Both the position numbers and the translations under genes were made by a program. A stretch of DNA of 64,000 nucleotides, taken from the NCBI RefSeq assembly GCF_001428405.1, contig NZ_LMSL01000041.1, positions 445,844 through 509,843 on the forward strand. The letters run 5' to 3'. The stretch comes from Frateuria sp. Soil773 (GTDB lineage: Bacteria > Pseudomonadota > Gammaproteobacteria > Xanthomonadales > Rhodanobacteraceae). This document shows, piece after piece, positions 17,030-25,927 of the stretch; position 1 is the stretch's first letter; the number at the start of each line of letters is the position of its first letter. Under the pieces are notes generated by a model that did no database searches, was not told where the DNA came from, and worked only from the letters and a program-made list of their open reading frames with translations.

Positions 17030-17290
17030 CTGGCCCGCGATGGCTGCTGGATCGAGGAAACCGCCCCGGCCGCCTTGCTGCTGCAGGTGGACGTGGTCGA
17101 CGGCGGCTGGCAGTGGCGCTGCGTCGGCGCGCGGCGCGGCGCGTGGCGGGTCCCGCGCTGGCTGTTGCCGCGCAGCCGGGCCGGCAAGCGCATCGAGGAC
17201 GGCCGCTACCGCTTCGAGGTCGGCTTTTCGCTGCCGCTGTTCGGCGAGGTGCTCGCCTACGAAGGGTCGCTCGAAGGGTGCCGGCGACGC
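17030..17290 (+). pseudogene. DUF4166-domain C-terminal remnant
   Basis: One frame reads DGCWIEETAPAALLLQVDVVD, then GGWQWRCVGARRGAWRVPRWLLPRSRAGKRI, then EDGRYRFEVGFSLPLFGEVLAYEGSLEG. The order of a hydrophobic lipid-like strand, a P..LLPR segment, and GRYRF.V...LP..G....Y.G.L is characteristic of the end of DUF4166 proteins. There is no start codon and no N-terminal half, and the frame runs on without a sensible stop. It is a fragment left by deletion at the edge of the accessory patch. Confidence 0.45.
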
Positions 17291-17315
17291 CCGTCCGCGC
17301 CGGATCAGGGTCCGC

Positions 17316-17867
17316 TCAGTAGCGCGGGATGCCTTCCTTGTGGCACCCCTGCACGCCCTTGCGCGCATTGGCGGCGCCGGCCTGGTCGCCGGCCTGCAGG
17401 CGCATCTCCACGATGGTCTGCCAGTTGCGCGCGCACAACGGGCCGAGCTTGGGGCCGAGCGACCACGACTGGTGGGCGAGCTTCTCGGCCGTGGCGTAAT
17501 CCTTCAGGCGCACGGCGATCTCGGCGCGGTCCTGCAGCAGGTCGGGCGACTCGGGATTGAGCTTGAGCGCCTGGTCGAGCCTGGCGGCGGCATCGGCGTA
17601 GCGGCCGGCGCGCTCGTCGGCCCGCGCGGCGTCCTGCCACGCGCCGACGCCGGGATCGCGCAGGGGCGCGACGTCGATCACCGACTTCTCGCGGTCGCCC
17701 GCCGCGCGGATCGCCGCCACCTGGTCGTAGGCCGGGCGCGCCGGGCGGACGGGCTGGGTCGGCGCCGGCGCCTCGAAGCAGCCGGCGAGCGCAAGTGCGG
17801 CCAGCACGGCGCATGGCCCGAGGATCGTTTTGCCGGAAAGGCCCGGCGCGAAGAAGCGGTACGTCAT
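17316..17867 (-). CDS. lpoP: TPR lipoprotein, probable PBP1b activator LpoP
   Basis: 183 residues with a lipoprotein signal (hydrophobic GPCAVLAALALAGC, lipobox LAGC, lipidated cysteine at about residue 30), a proline-rich linker (APAPTQPVRPARPAY), and then TPR-type helices including GRYADAAARLDQALKLNPESPDLLQDRAEIAVRLKDYATAEKLAHQSW. Two cysteines near the end may pair. The ATG at 17867 is 2 nt after the stop of the PBP1b gene. In Pseudomonas a TPR lipoprotein (LpoP) encoded in the same position activates PBP1b from the outer membrane. Synteny and architecture support the same role here. Confidence 0.75.
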   Translation of the reverse strand: MTYRFFAPGLSGKTILGPCAVLAALALAGCFEAPAPTQPVRPARPAYDQVAAIRAAGDREKSVIDVAPLRDPGVGAWQDAARADERAGRYADAAARLDQALKLNPESPDLLQDRAEIAVRLKDYATAEKLAHQSWSLGPKLGPLCARNWQTIVEMRLQAGDQAGAANARKGVQGCHKEGIPRY

Positions 17868-17869
17868 CG

Positions 17870-20197
17870 TCAATTCCGGATGGGAGCGGTGGTGGCCGGG
17901 GCGGGGTGGTTGCCGTCGCCGCCGAAGAAGTCGCCCACGCGCTGCCAGAAGCAACCTTCCGTGTCCTGTGGGAGGGAGCCGGAAACTACCGGCACTTGCC
18001 GCGCGCCTTCGCACTCGGGCTGGGTGCGCCGGCCGTCGGAAGGATTGATCCAGGCCAGCTCCAGGCCGTCGCCCGGCGCGGCGGAAAGCGGCATCGAGGG
18101 AAGCTTGCGGAACAGCTCCTGCCATGCGCGCAGGGCGCCGCTGGCGCCGTGCAGGCTGGTCTGCTTGTTGTCGTCGCGGCCCATCCAGAACACCGCCAGG
18201 TGCTGGCCGGTGAAGCCGGCGAACCAGCTATCGCGCTGGCTGGTGCTGGTGCCGGTCTTGCCGGCGGCGTTGAGGAAGGACAGGCCGACGCGGCCGATCG
18301 AGGCCGCCGTGCCGGTGCGCGCCACCTGCTGCATCGCCCAGGTCGTCAGCCGCACCGCTTCCTGGTACTCGCCCTTGCCGGCCTGCACTTCGTAGCGCTT
18401 GATCGTCTGGCCCTTGCCGTCGACCACGCCGCGCACCGCGACCAGCGGCAGCGCATGGCCGTCCGCGGCGATGTACTGGTACAACTGCGCCACCTGCAGC
18501 GGCGCCAGGTCGATCGCGCCGAGCAGCAGCGACGGGCTCGGGTTGACGCCGGTGAGGCCGAACGATTCCAGGAACGCCTTGATCCGGCCCACCCCGATGT
18601 CCATCCCCAGGTGCACGCTGGCGAGGTTCCACGAGCGGGTCAGCGCGTCGATCATCGGCACCTGGCCGTGGCTCTCGCGGTCGTCGTTCTGCGGCGTCCA
18701 CAGGCTGCCGTCCGGCTGGCGCAGCGCCACCGGCGAATCGTCGACCAGGCTGGCGAGGTTCCAGCGCTGCGGCTGGCTCAATGCCACGAGGTAATAGAGC
18801 GGCTTGATCAGCGAGCCGATCGGCCGGCGCGCGTCCAGCGCGCGGTTGAAGCCCTGGTCGCCCGGGTCCTTGCCGCCCACCACCGCGAGCACGCTGCCGC
18901 TGTGCGCGTCGGTGACCACCGCGGCCGCCTGCACGTTCTGGCCGCGCTTGCCCAGGTCGTCCAGGGTGCTGCGGATCGCCTGCTCGGCGTAGAGCTGCGC
19001 GGCGGGATCGAGCGTGGTGAAGATCGACAGGTTGCCGGCGCTCAGCGTCTGGTCGTCGAAGTCGCTGATGATCTGCGTGCGCACCAGTTGCATGAAGGCC
19101 GGGAAGCGGTTGTGCGGCAACTGCCCGTTGCCGACGATGCCCAGCGGCGCCGCCTCGGCGGCGTTGGCCTGGGCGGCGCCGAGCAGGCCGGTCTCGACGA
19201 ACTGCTGCAGCACCAGGTTGCGGCGCGCCAGCGCGTGCTCCGGATAGCGGCGCGGATCGTAGTAGCTCGGCCCCTTCACCATGCCGACCAGCAGCGCGAT
19301 CTCCTGCGGCCGCAGGTCTTCCAGCCGGCGGCCGAAGTAGAACTCCGCCGCCGCCGCGAAGCCGTGCACCGCCTGGTTGCCCTGCTGGCCGAGGAACACC
19401 TCGTTGACGTAGGCCTCCAGGATGCGGCTCTTCGGGTAGTGCGCCTCGATCAGCAACGACAGCAGCGCCTCGTTGAACTTGCGCGTGAGGTTCTGGCCGC
19501 GGTCGAGGAACAGGTTGCGCACCAGCTGCTGGGTCAGCGTGGAGCCGCCCTGCACCGTGTGCCCGGCGCGCAGGTTGGCGAAGCTGGCGCGCAGGATCGC
19601 CGAGAAATCGATGCCGATGTGGTGCTTGAAGTCGCGGTCTTCCACCGCCTGCAGGCCCGCCACCAGCAGCGGCGGTACGTCGCCCAGGCGCACGATGCGC
19701 CGCTCTTCCTGCTGCGCGCCGTACAGCGTGGCGATGCGCGCCGGGTCCAGGTGCGCCAGTTTGACCGGCTTGCCGCTGGCCTCGTCCACGACCGAGCCGA
19801 CCTGGCCCCGGGCGAGGGTCACGCGCAGGCGCTTGGGCAGCTCGCCGCCCTCCGGTCCGGCATAGCCACGCGAAGAGATCAGGAAACGCGAGCCCTCGCG
19901 CGCCCAGGTACCGGGCACCTGGCCGTGTCCGTCGTTGCCGTAGCCGGCGAAGGTCAGCTCCAGCTCCAGCGCCGCCGGAGACATCGGCGTGCCGGCTGCC
20001 AGCGCCAGCGGCCGCGCGTAGACGCGGGTGGGCACGGCGAACACGAGGTCGTTGAAGCGGTCCTGCACGCGCTTGTTGAGGATCAGCGTGTACGGCAGCA
20101 GGAAACCGAGGAACAGGCCGGTGCAGACCCAGAACGGGATGCGCAGCCAGGGCCAACTGCGGCGAAGGAGCGAGCCGAATCGTCTGATCAGTTCCAA
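17870..20197 (-). CDS. mrcB: Penicillin-binding protein 1b (bifunctional)
   Basis: A 775-residue bifunctional peptidoglycan polymerase and cross-linker. The order is: short cytoplasmic tail, one membrane helix (about residues 20-40), a UB2H-like domain (about 60-150), the GT51 glycosyltransferase with EDRDF (Glu186) and GGSTLTQQLVRN, and the transpeptidase. In the transpeptidase the motifs are SLIK (nucleophile Ser462, Lys465), SWN (522-524) and KTG (647-649), all intact. It polymerises lipid II and cross-links stem peptides in the periplasm. A TPR lipoprotein gene follows 2 nt downstream and is likely its activator. Confidence 0.96.
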   Translation of the reverse strand: MELIRRFGSLLRRSWPWLRIPFWVCTGLFLGFLLPYTLILNKRVQDRFNDLVFAVPTRVYARPLALAAGTPMSPAALELELTFAGYGNDGHGQVPGTWAREGSRFLISSRGYAGPEGGELPKRLRVTLARGQVGSVVDEASGKPVKLAHLDPARIATLYGAQQEERRIVRLGDVPPLLVAGLQAVEDRDFKHHIGIDFSAILRASFANLRAGHTVQGGSTLTQQLVRNLFLDRGQNLTRKFNEALLSLLIEAHYPKSRILEAYVNEVFLGQQGNQAVHGFAAAAEFYFGRRLEDLRPQEIALLVGMVKGPSYYDPRRYPEHALARRNLVLQQFVETGLLGAAQANAAEAAPLGIVGNGQLPHNRFPAFMQLVRTQIISDFDDQTLSAGNLSIFTTLDPAAQLYAEQAIRSTLDDLGKRGQNVQAAAVVTDAHSGSVLAVVGGKDPGDQGFNRALDARRPIGSLIKPLYYLVALSQPQRWNLASLVDDSPVALRQPDGSLWTPQNDDRESHGQVPMIDALTRSWNLASVHLGMDIGVGRIKAFLESFGLTGVNPSPSLLLGAIDLAPLQVAQLYQYIAADGHALPLVAVRGVVDGKGQTIKRYEVQAGKGEYQEAVRLTTWAMQQVARTGTAASIGRVGLSFLNAAGKTGTSTSQRDSWFAGFTGQHLAVFWMGRDDNKQTSLHGASGALRAWQELFRKLPSMPLSAAPGDGLELAWINPSDGRRTQPECEGARQVPVVSGSLPQDTEGCFWQRVGDFFGGDGNHPAPATTAPIRN

Positions 20198-21037
20198 CGC
20201 GGGATATCCGGGCCAAAAGTGCGTCGATCATAGGGCCTGCCACCCGGCGGGCATATGAACACCGGGAGCGGAGGGTGGCGAAACGCGGGCAATCCACTGC
20301 CTTCGCGCGGGCGGTTCCGGGGCCTGGCCACGATCCCTCTCCCGGCCGGCGTTGCCTTGCCCTGGCCGCCGGGAGCCATGCACGGCGAAGCACCCGGCAT
20401 GGATCAGAGGCGCTGGGTTCCGGCTTGCGCCGGGACGACGGGCAAAATCGGACCTTGAGGCGACGGCCCACTACACGTTCGTCATTCCTGCGCAAGCAGG
20501 AATCCAGCGCCTTCATTCGACGGCCCGGAGGCACTGGATCCCGGCCTGCGCCGAGATGACGGGCAAAGTCGAACCTTGAGGCGACGGCCAACTACACGTT
20601 CGTCATTCCCGCACAGGCAGGAATCCAGCGCCTTCATTCGACGGTCCGGAGGCATTGGATCCCGGCCTTCGCCGGGACGACGGGCAAAGTCGGACCTTGA
20701 GGCGACGGCCAACTACACGTTCGTCATTCCTGCGCAGGCAGGAATCCAGCGCCTTCATTCCAACGGTCCGGAGGCATTGGATCCCGGCCTTCGCCGGGAT
20801 GACGGGCAAAGTCGGACCTTGAGGCGACCTGCCTTCGCCGGGATGACGGGCAAAGTCGGACCTTGAGGCGGCGGCCTACTACACGCTCGTCATTCCTGCG
20901 CAGGCAGGAATCCAGCGCCTTGGCGTTCGACGGCTAGGAGGTGCTGGATCCCGGCCTGCACCGGAATGACGATGGGATACCGGGGCCGGGACCGGAGATG
21001 ACAACAATGCCGGGGCGACAGATGACGGGCAAGAGCC
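20198..21037. repeat. Tandem array of the dispersed palindromic repeat, ~121-bp period
   Basis: Units starting GAGGCG begin at 20457, 20578, 20699, 20821 and 20865, giving periods of 121, 121, 122 and 44 bp. The fourth unit is an internal deletion. Each full unit has two hairpins, TTCCTGC...GCAGGAA and ATCCCGGCC...GCCGGGAT, with a linker CCAGCGCCTTCATTCGACGG. A partial unit lies before 20457, and the array decays by about 20980. The 840-bp gap between PBP1b and the SDR gene holds no gene. High identity between units points to recent unequal recombination. Confidence 0.85.
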
Positions 21038-21874
21038 CTAGGGCGCCGGCCAGCAACCGGCGTCCGGGCGGAACGGGCGCGGCGCCACGCCGAGCAGCCG
21101 TTGCAGCTCGGCGTTGTCGGCCACCAGGTCGGTCTCCAGCCGCGTCAGCGGCCCGCGCAGGCGCGGCACCGCGCGGCGCCCGGCCCGCAGCAGCCATGCC
21201 GGCAGCGGCAACGGCAACGTCGCCACCGGCAGGCTGCGGCGCACCCGCGCGAACATCTCGCCGGCCGGCAGCCGCTCGCCGCCGCCCAGCGCCAGCACCT
21301 TGCCGGCGGCCTGCGGCGCATCCAGCGCGGCCAGCACCGCCTGTGCGATGTCGTCCGCATGCACCGGCTGGCGCAGGCCACTGCCGGCCGGCAGCGGGAA
21401 CAGCCGCGTGCGCATCGCGCGGCGGGCGATCGGCGAGAGGCTCTTGTCGATGCCGGCGCCGTAGATGATCGTGGGACGCAGCACCGTCCACGCGCAGCCG
21501 AGGCGCGCACAGGCTTCCGCCAGGGCGGCCTCGCCGTCGCGCAGTTGCCGCGAGATGGCGCGCTCGGCCGGCACCTGCGAATCGCGCTTGCTGTCGGCGC
21601 TCATCGAGCTGGTGGCGACGATCCGCGGCGCGCCGGCCGGCGCCGCCCGCTCCAGCCAGCGGGCGAACGGCTGCAGCGGGCCGAAATTGACGATCGCCGA
21701 GACCGGCGGCAACGCCGGCACCGCGTCGGGCAACTGCCCGACCAGCCATCGCAGCCCCGCCTGGCCCGGCCGCTGCACGCGGCTGACCGCCAGCACGTCG
21801 TCGCCGCGCGCGCGCAGCCGCGGCAGCAGGAAATGGCCGATCTGGCTGCTGCCGCCGAAAACGAGGACGGTCAT
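21038..21874 (-). CDS. NAD(P)-dependent epimerase/dehydratase-like SDR protein
   Basis: 278 residues of the extended SDR (NAD-dependent epimerase) type. The nucleotide-binding start is VLVFGGSSQIGHFLLPRLRARGDDV. SSMSADSKRDSQVPAERAIS occupies the active-site region, without a clean YxxxK motif. WTVLRPTIIYGAGIDKS and GLRQPVHADDIAQAVLAAL are typical of the C-terminal half. The lack of the catalytic tyrosine-lysine pair suggests an atypical member closer to NmrA-like or complex I-assembly proteins. It is last in a relA-TPR-SDR series on one strand, 7 nt after the TPR gene, and probably co-transcribed. Confidence 0.82.
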   Translation of the reverse strand: MTVLVFGGSSQIGHFLLPRLRARGDDVLAVSRVQRPGQAGLRWLVGQLPDAVPALPPVSAIVNFGPLQPFARWLERAAPAGAPRIVATSSMSADSKRDSQVPAERAISRQLRDGEAALAEACARLGCAWTVLRPTIIYGAGIDKSLSPIARRAMRTRLFPLPAGSGLRQPVHADDIAQAVLAALDAPQAAGKVLALGGGERLPAGEMFARVRRSLPVATLPLPLPAWLLRAGRRAVPRLRGPLTRLETDLVADNAELQRLLGVAPRPFRPDAGCWPAP

Positions 21875-21881
21875 GGCGCCG

Positions 21882-23585
21882 TCAGCGGGCGGCCTGCAGC
21901 CGCGCCGCCACGTCCTGCAGGCGCGGCAGGTTCGGCGCGACCTTGCGCGCCTGCTCCACCGACTGCGTGGCGTTGGCGCGGTCGCCGCGGGCGAGCTGCT
22001 GCTCGGCCTGGTCCAGCCACGCACCGGCCAGGCGCTGGCGCCACTGCTCCTGGCCGGCGTCGCCCGGCGCCAAGTCGGAGAGGTCGGCCAGCAGTTCGCC
22101 GGCCTGCGCCAGGTTGCCGTTCGCCAGCGCCTGCTCGAGCTGGCGCGAGACCAGGTTGGGCAGGTTCTGCAGGCCCTGTCGCGCCGGGCCGTTGTTGCCG
22201 TCGATCGCCAGCGCGCTGCGGTACAGGTCGTAGGCGCTCTCGCCAGGCGGCAGCATGATCTGGCCGCGCCGGGCCGCGGTCTGCGCCCGCGTCACCAGCG
22301 ACGCCACTTCGGCGCTCTGCGCCGGCGTCAGCATGGCCGGAACGGTCGCTTCCGCATCCGGCGCCTGCGCATCGCTGCGGCCGCCCGCGCTGCCCGTGCC
22401 TTCGCTCGCATCGCTGCCCAGCCGCGCGCGCGCCGCCGCGAGGTCGGCGGACCGGGGGGCCAGCGCGGCCGCCGCGTCGAGCAGGCGCGCGGCCGCGGCG
22501 CGGTCGTCGCCGTCCAGCGCGGCATTGGCCTGCACGATCAGCGCCTGCGCCACCTGGCCCAGGCCGGCGCGAGCCTCCGCGTTGTCCGGATCGAGCGCCT
22601 GCGCACGCTTGAAGTAGGCCAGCGCGGTGTCGTCGCCTTCGCCGCCGATGCGGCCGGCGCGCAACGCCTCCTGGCCCTGCTTCAGCGCGGTGGCCAGTGC
22701 GTCGCTGTCCTGCTTCCGGCCCTGCGCCAGCGCGGCGCGCAGCGACGGCAGCTCGCCGTAGTTCGGCAGCAATGCGGCCAACTGGTCGATGCCGGCACCG
22801 GCAGCGGCGAGGTCGTTCGCGGCCAGCGCGGCGCGCGCCTTCGCGGCCAGCGCCGCGCCCACCTTGTCCAGGCCGTGCGCGGCCACCGCGTTGCCGGGGT
22901 CGCCGGCAAGCACGCGCCGGTACAGCGCGCCGGCGCCGTCGCTGCCGTCCAGCCTGCCGGCGGCGAGCGCCTGCTGCGCCTGTTCGATCAGGCCGTCCGC
23001 CTGCGTCGCTGCGCCGCGCGCCCGGGCGATCGCGGCATCCAGCCGGTCGACGTCGCTGCCGCCGCCGAGCAGCTCGCGCGCGGCGTCCAGGGTGCGGCCG
23101 GCCTCGTCCAGCTTGCCGGCGTTGAGCGCCGCATCGGCGCGGGCCAGCTCGGCCATGCCGACCTTGCGCAGGCCGTCGCGCGCGCGGTCGTTGTCCGGCT
23201 CCTGCGCGCGCGCCGACTCGAACAGTTCGCGCGCGCCGTCCGGGCCGTCGAGGCGGCCGTCCTGCAAGGCCAGCTCGGCGCGGCTGAGCGTGTCGTTGAG
23301 CCCGGTGCTCGGCACCAGCCCGCGCAGGCGGTCCTGGTTGAGCCACAGCACCAGCAGCAGGCCGAGCACGGCCAGCAGCAACAGCCACGGCCAGCGCCGC
23401 GGCGCGGCGGCGCGCGACGCCCCCGCGCCGTGCGAAGCGCGGCGGCGCTCCGGCTCGATGGTGAGCTGCGGCAGGTCGTCCCGCGGCGGGCCGGCCGGCG
23501 GCGGCGCGTCCAGGTGGTCCAGGTCGCCCAGGGTGGGCTCGGTGCGACTGCGTGGCCCTTCGTGCTGGTCTCGACGTCCGCTCAT
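21882..23585 (-). CDS. Membrane-anchored protein with TPR-like repeats
   Basis: 567 residues: an acidic/proline-rich cytoplasmic N-terminus (about 1-65), one membrane helix (RRWPWLLLLAVLGLLLVLWL, about residues 63-82), then a long alanine-rich alpha-helical domain. The domain contains at least six TPR-like units. Each has the pattern LxxGQxALxAGRLxGxxGA..LYxRxLAxDPGNAxAxxGLxxV, with related units around residues 105, 205, 315 and 430. The topology places the repeats in the periplasm. The function is unknown; such proteins usually scaffold envelope complexes. It is flanked on the same strand by relA (76 nt upstream) and the SDR gene. Confidence 0.8.
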   Translation of the reverse strand: MSGRRDQHEGPRSRTEPTLGDLDHLDAPPPAGPPRDDLPQLTIEPERRRASHGAGASRAAAPRRWPWLLLLAVLGLLLVLWLNQDRLRGLVPSTGLNDTLSRAELALQDGRLDGPDGARELFESARAQEPDNDRARDGLRKVGMAELARADAALNAGKLDEAGRTLDAARELLGGGSDVDRLDAAIARARGAATQADGLIEQAQQALAAGRLDGSDGAGALYRRVLAGDPGNAVAAHGLDKVGAALAAKARAALAANDLAAAGAGIDQLAALLPNYGELPSLRAALAQGRKQDSDALATALKQGQEALRAGRIGGEGDDTALAYFKRAQALDPDNAEARAGLGQVAQALIVQANAALDGDDRAAAARLLDAAAALAPRSADLAAARARLGSDASEGTGSAGGRSDAQAPDAEATVPAMLTPAQSAEVASLVTRAQTAARRGQIMLPPGESAYDLYRSALAIDGNNGPARQGLQNLPNLVSRQLEQALANGNLAQAGELLADLSDLAPGDAGQEQWRQRLAGAWLDQAEQQLARGDRANATQSVEQARKVAPNLPRLQDVAARLQAAR

Positions 23586-23661
23586 GCCTGCATGCTGTTC
23601 CGGTGACCGCGGCAGCTTAGCATCGCGCTGGCGCGGCCCCCGCCCGAGCCCTCGCCAGCGT

Positions 23662-25788
23662 TCAGCTTGCGCTGACGCGCCGCGCCTCGGTCACGTTGGG
23701 CAGCGCCACCAGCTTGCCGAGCAGGGTGGACAACTGCTCGAAGTCGCGCACGCGCAGGGTGAAGCGCATCTCCGCCACGCCGGTATGCGGCGACACCCGG
23801 TTGGTGAAGGCGATGATGTGGGTGCCGCTGTTGCTGATCACTCCGGTGACGTCCTTCTGCAGGTCCTTGCGGTCGTAGCCGTGCAGCTCGACGTCCACCT
23901 CGTAGGATTGCGCGGCCGCGCCGCTCCAGCTCACCTCGATCACCCGGTCCGGATCGCGCTGCGCCAGCCGCGCCAGGCTGGCGCAGCCGGCGCGGTGCAC
24001 CGACACCCCGCGACCGCGGGTGATGAAGCCGCGCACCGCGTCGCCGGGCAGCGGCTGGCAGCAGCGCGCCAGCACGGTGAGCAGGTTGCCGACGCCCTCG
24101 ATGCGCAGCGCGCCGCCGTCCGGCGCGGGCTGGCGCGCCGCCAGCGGAGGCCGCTCCGGCTCCACCGGCTGCGCCGCCTCCTGCAGCAGGCGCGCGATCT
24201 GGCCGGGCGTCACCTCGCCCAGCGCCAGCGCGACCAGCAACTCGTCGTGGGTCTTCAGGTGGAACTGCGCCGGCAGCCGCGAGACGTCGGCCTGCGGCAG
24301 CGCCAGCCGCTTCAGCTCGCGCTCGAACATCGCGCGGCCGGCGGCGAGGTTGGCGTCGTGCGCGATCCGGCGGAACCACGCGCGCACCTTGTCCCTGGCG
24401 CGCGAGGTGTTGAGGTAGCCATGGTGCGCGGAAAGCCAGTCGCGGCTCGGCTCGGCCATCTTGGCGGTGATGATCTCCACGCGGTCGCCGCTGGAGGGCT
24501 GGAAGGTCAGCGGCACGATGCGTCCGTTGACCTTGGCGCCGCGGCAGCGGTGGCCCACCTCGGTATGCACGTGATAGGCGAAATCCAGCACGGTCGCGCC
24601 GTGCGGCAGGTCGAACACCTCGCCCTTGGGGGTGAGCAGGTAGACGCGGTCTTCCAGCAGCTCGGTGCGCAGCTCGGCGGCCAGCTCGCCTTCGTCACCG
24701 CCGCGCGGCTCCAGCAGCTTGCGCATCCAGGCGATCTTCGCCTCGAACTCGGCGTCGGCGCCGCCGCCTTCCTTGTAGCGCCAGTGCGCGGCGACGCCCA
24801 GCTCGTTGGCGCGGTGCATCTCGTGGGTGCGGATCTGCACTTCCAGCGTCTTGCCGCGCGGGCCGACCACCGCGGTGTGCAGCGAGCGGTAGCCGTTGCC
24901 CTTGGGCCGCGCCAGGTAGTCGTCGAACTCGCGCGGCAGGTGCGGCCACAGCGTATGCACCACGCCCAGCGCGGCGTAGCAGTCGGCCACGCTGTCCACC
25001 AGCACGCGCACCGCGCGGATGTCGTACAGGTCGGAGAAGTCCAGCGACTTGCGCTGCATCTTCTTCCAGATCGAGTAGATGTGCTTCGGCCGCCCGGCCA
25101 GCTCGGCGCGGATGCCGGCCGCGTCGAGCGCGCGTTGCAGTTCGTCCAGCGATTCGCGGATGAAGGCCTCGCGGTCGGCGCGCCGCTCGTCCAGCAGCCT
25201 GGCGATGCGCCGGTAGATGTCCGGCTGCAGGTGGCGGAACGCCAGGTCTTCCAGCTCCCACTTCAGTTGCCAGATGCCCAGCCGGTTCGCCAGCGGCGCG
25301 TGGATGTCGCGGGTCAGCCGCGCCAGCGCCAGCCGCTCCGGCTCCGGCAGGGCCGCCGCCGCGCGCATCTTCGCCAGTTGGCGCGCCAGCAGCACGAACA
25401 CCACGCGCAGGTCGCGGATGATCGCCAGCAGCAGCCGGCGCAGCCCCTCGGAGCCGCCCTCGGGAGCGCGCTGCGCGTGCAGCGTCCATACCTTCCCGGC
25501 GGCGCGCTGGCCTTCCACCAGCCGGCGCAGTTCTTCCGGCAGCTTCGCTGCGTGCGCCTCCCACGCGGCCGCATCCATCCGCGCCAGCTCGAACCACAGC
25601 GCGGCCGCCTGGGTCTGCGCGTCGCAGCCGAGCATCGCCAGCAGGTCGAGCACGTCGGCGCATTCGTCCGGGTTCGCCAGCCGCCCGGTGCAGGCCGCCA
25701 GCGCCTCGGCCAGCGCGCCCGGCAGCGGCTCGGCGCGGGCGCGCCAGGCATCCAGGGCAGAACTTGCGGGGGCGGGGACTTGCGCCAT
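23662..25788 (-). CDS. relA: RelA-type (p)ppGpp synthetase
   Basis: 708 residues with the RelA/SpoT layout: pseudo-hydrolase domain (about 20-190), synthetase (about 220-370, with GRPKHIYSIWKKM, DIRAVRVLV and HWRYKEG), TGS (VYLLTPKGEVFDLPHGATVLDFAYHVHTEVGHRC), helical and conserved-cysteine region (ARCCQPLPGD), and a C-terminal ACT domain. The hydrolase HD motif is replaced (ALWFELARMD), so this is the monofunctional, ribosome-activated synthetase of the stringent response. The ATG at 25788 has GAGGAG 9 nt upstream and is preferred to one at 25812. It heads a three-gene series. Confidence 0.93.
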   Translation of the reverse strand: MAQVPAPASSALDAWRARAEPLPGALAEALAACTGRLANPDECADVLDLLAMLGCDAQTQAAALWFELARMDAAAWEAHAAKLPEELRRLVEGQRAAGKVWTLHAQRAPEGGSEGLRRLLLAIIRDLRVVFVLLARQLAKMRAAAALPEPERLALARLTRDIHAPLANRLGIWQLKWELEDLAFRHLQPDIYRRIARLLDERRADREAFIRESLDELQRALDAAGIRAELAGRPKHIYSIWKKMQRKSLDFSDLYDIRAVRVLVDSVADCYAALGVVHTLWPHLPREFDDYLARPKGNGYRSLHTAVVGPRGKTLEVQIRTHEMHRANELGVAAHWRYKEGGGADAEFEAKIAWMRKLLEPRGGDEGELAAELRTELLEDRVYLLTPKGEVFDLPHGATVLDFAYHVHTEVGHRCRGAKVNGRIVPLTFQPSSGDRVEIITAKMAEPSRDWLSAHHGYLNTSRARDKVRAWFRRIAHDANLAAGRAMFERELKRLALPQADVSRLPAQFHLKTHDELLVALALGEVTPGQIARLLQEAAQPVEPERPPLAARQPAPDGGALRIEGVGNLLTVLARCCQPLPGDAVRGFITRGRGVSVHRAGCASLARLAQRDPDRVIEVSWSGAAAQSYEVDVELHGYDRKDLQKDVTGVISNSGTHIIAFTNRVSPHTGVAEMRFTLRVRDFEQLSTLLGKLVALPNVTEARRVSAS

Positions 25789-25862
25789 CGGTGGGGACTC
25801 CTCGCCCGCCATTCTAGAGGCTGGCCGCCTCGCGGTCCCGTGCGGCGCGGCGCCGCGGCGGC

Positions 25863-25887
25863 GGCGGGCGGGAATAAAACGCCCGCC
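25863..25887 (+). promoter_or_regulatory. Hairpin with ECF-like -35 element upstream of the metallophosphoesterase operon
   Basis: GGCGGGCG (25863-25870) and CGCCCGCC (25880-25887) form a perfect 8-bp inverted repeat. The loop contains GGAATAA at 25871-25877, which resembles the -35 of several ECF sigma factors. A candidate -10 lies about 14-16 nt further on, in CGATCTTG. Because the operon encodes its own ECF factor, this may be the autoregulated promoter. Inference from sequence pattern only. Confidence 0.35.
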
Positions 25888-25927
25888 CGATCGATCTTGT
25901 GATCCACCTACCCCCGGAACCGCCGCC

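Noticed and set aside
16661-17368. N-terminal extension of the 115-residue membrane protein to about 350 residues
   Set aside because: The extension is arginine/proline-rich without structure and runs across the DUF4166 remnant. The ATG at 16660 gives a normal protein start.
20457-20980. CRISPR array
   Set aside because: The 121-bp period consists of repeat all the way through, with no variable spacers of 30-40 bp and no cas genes.
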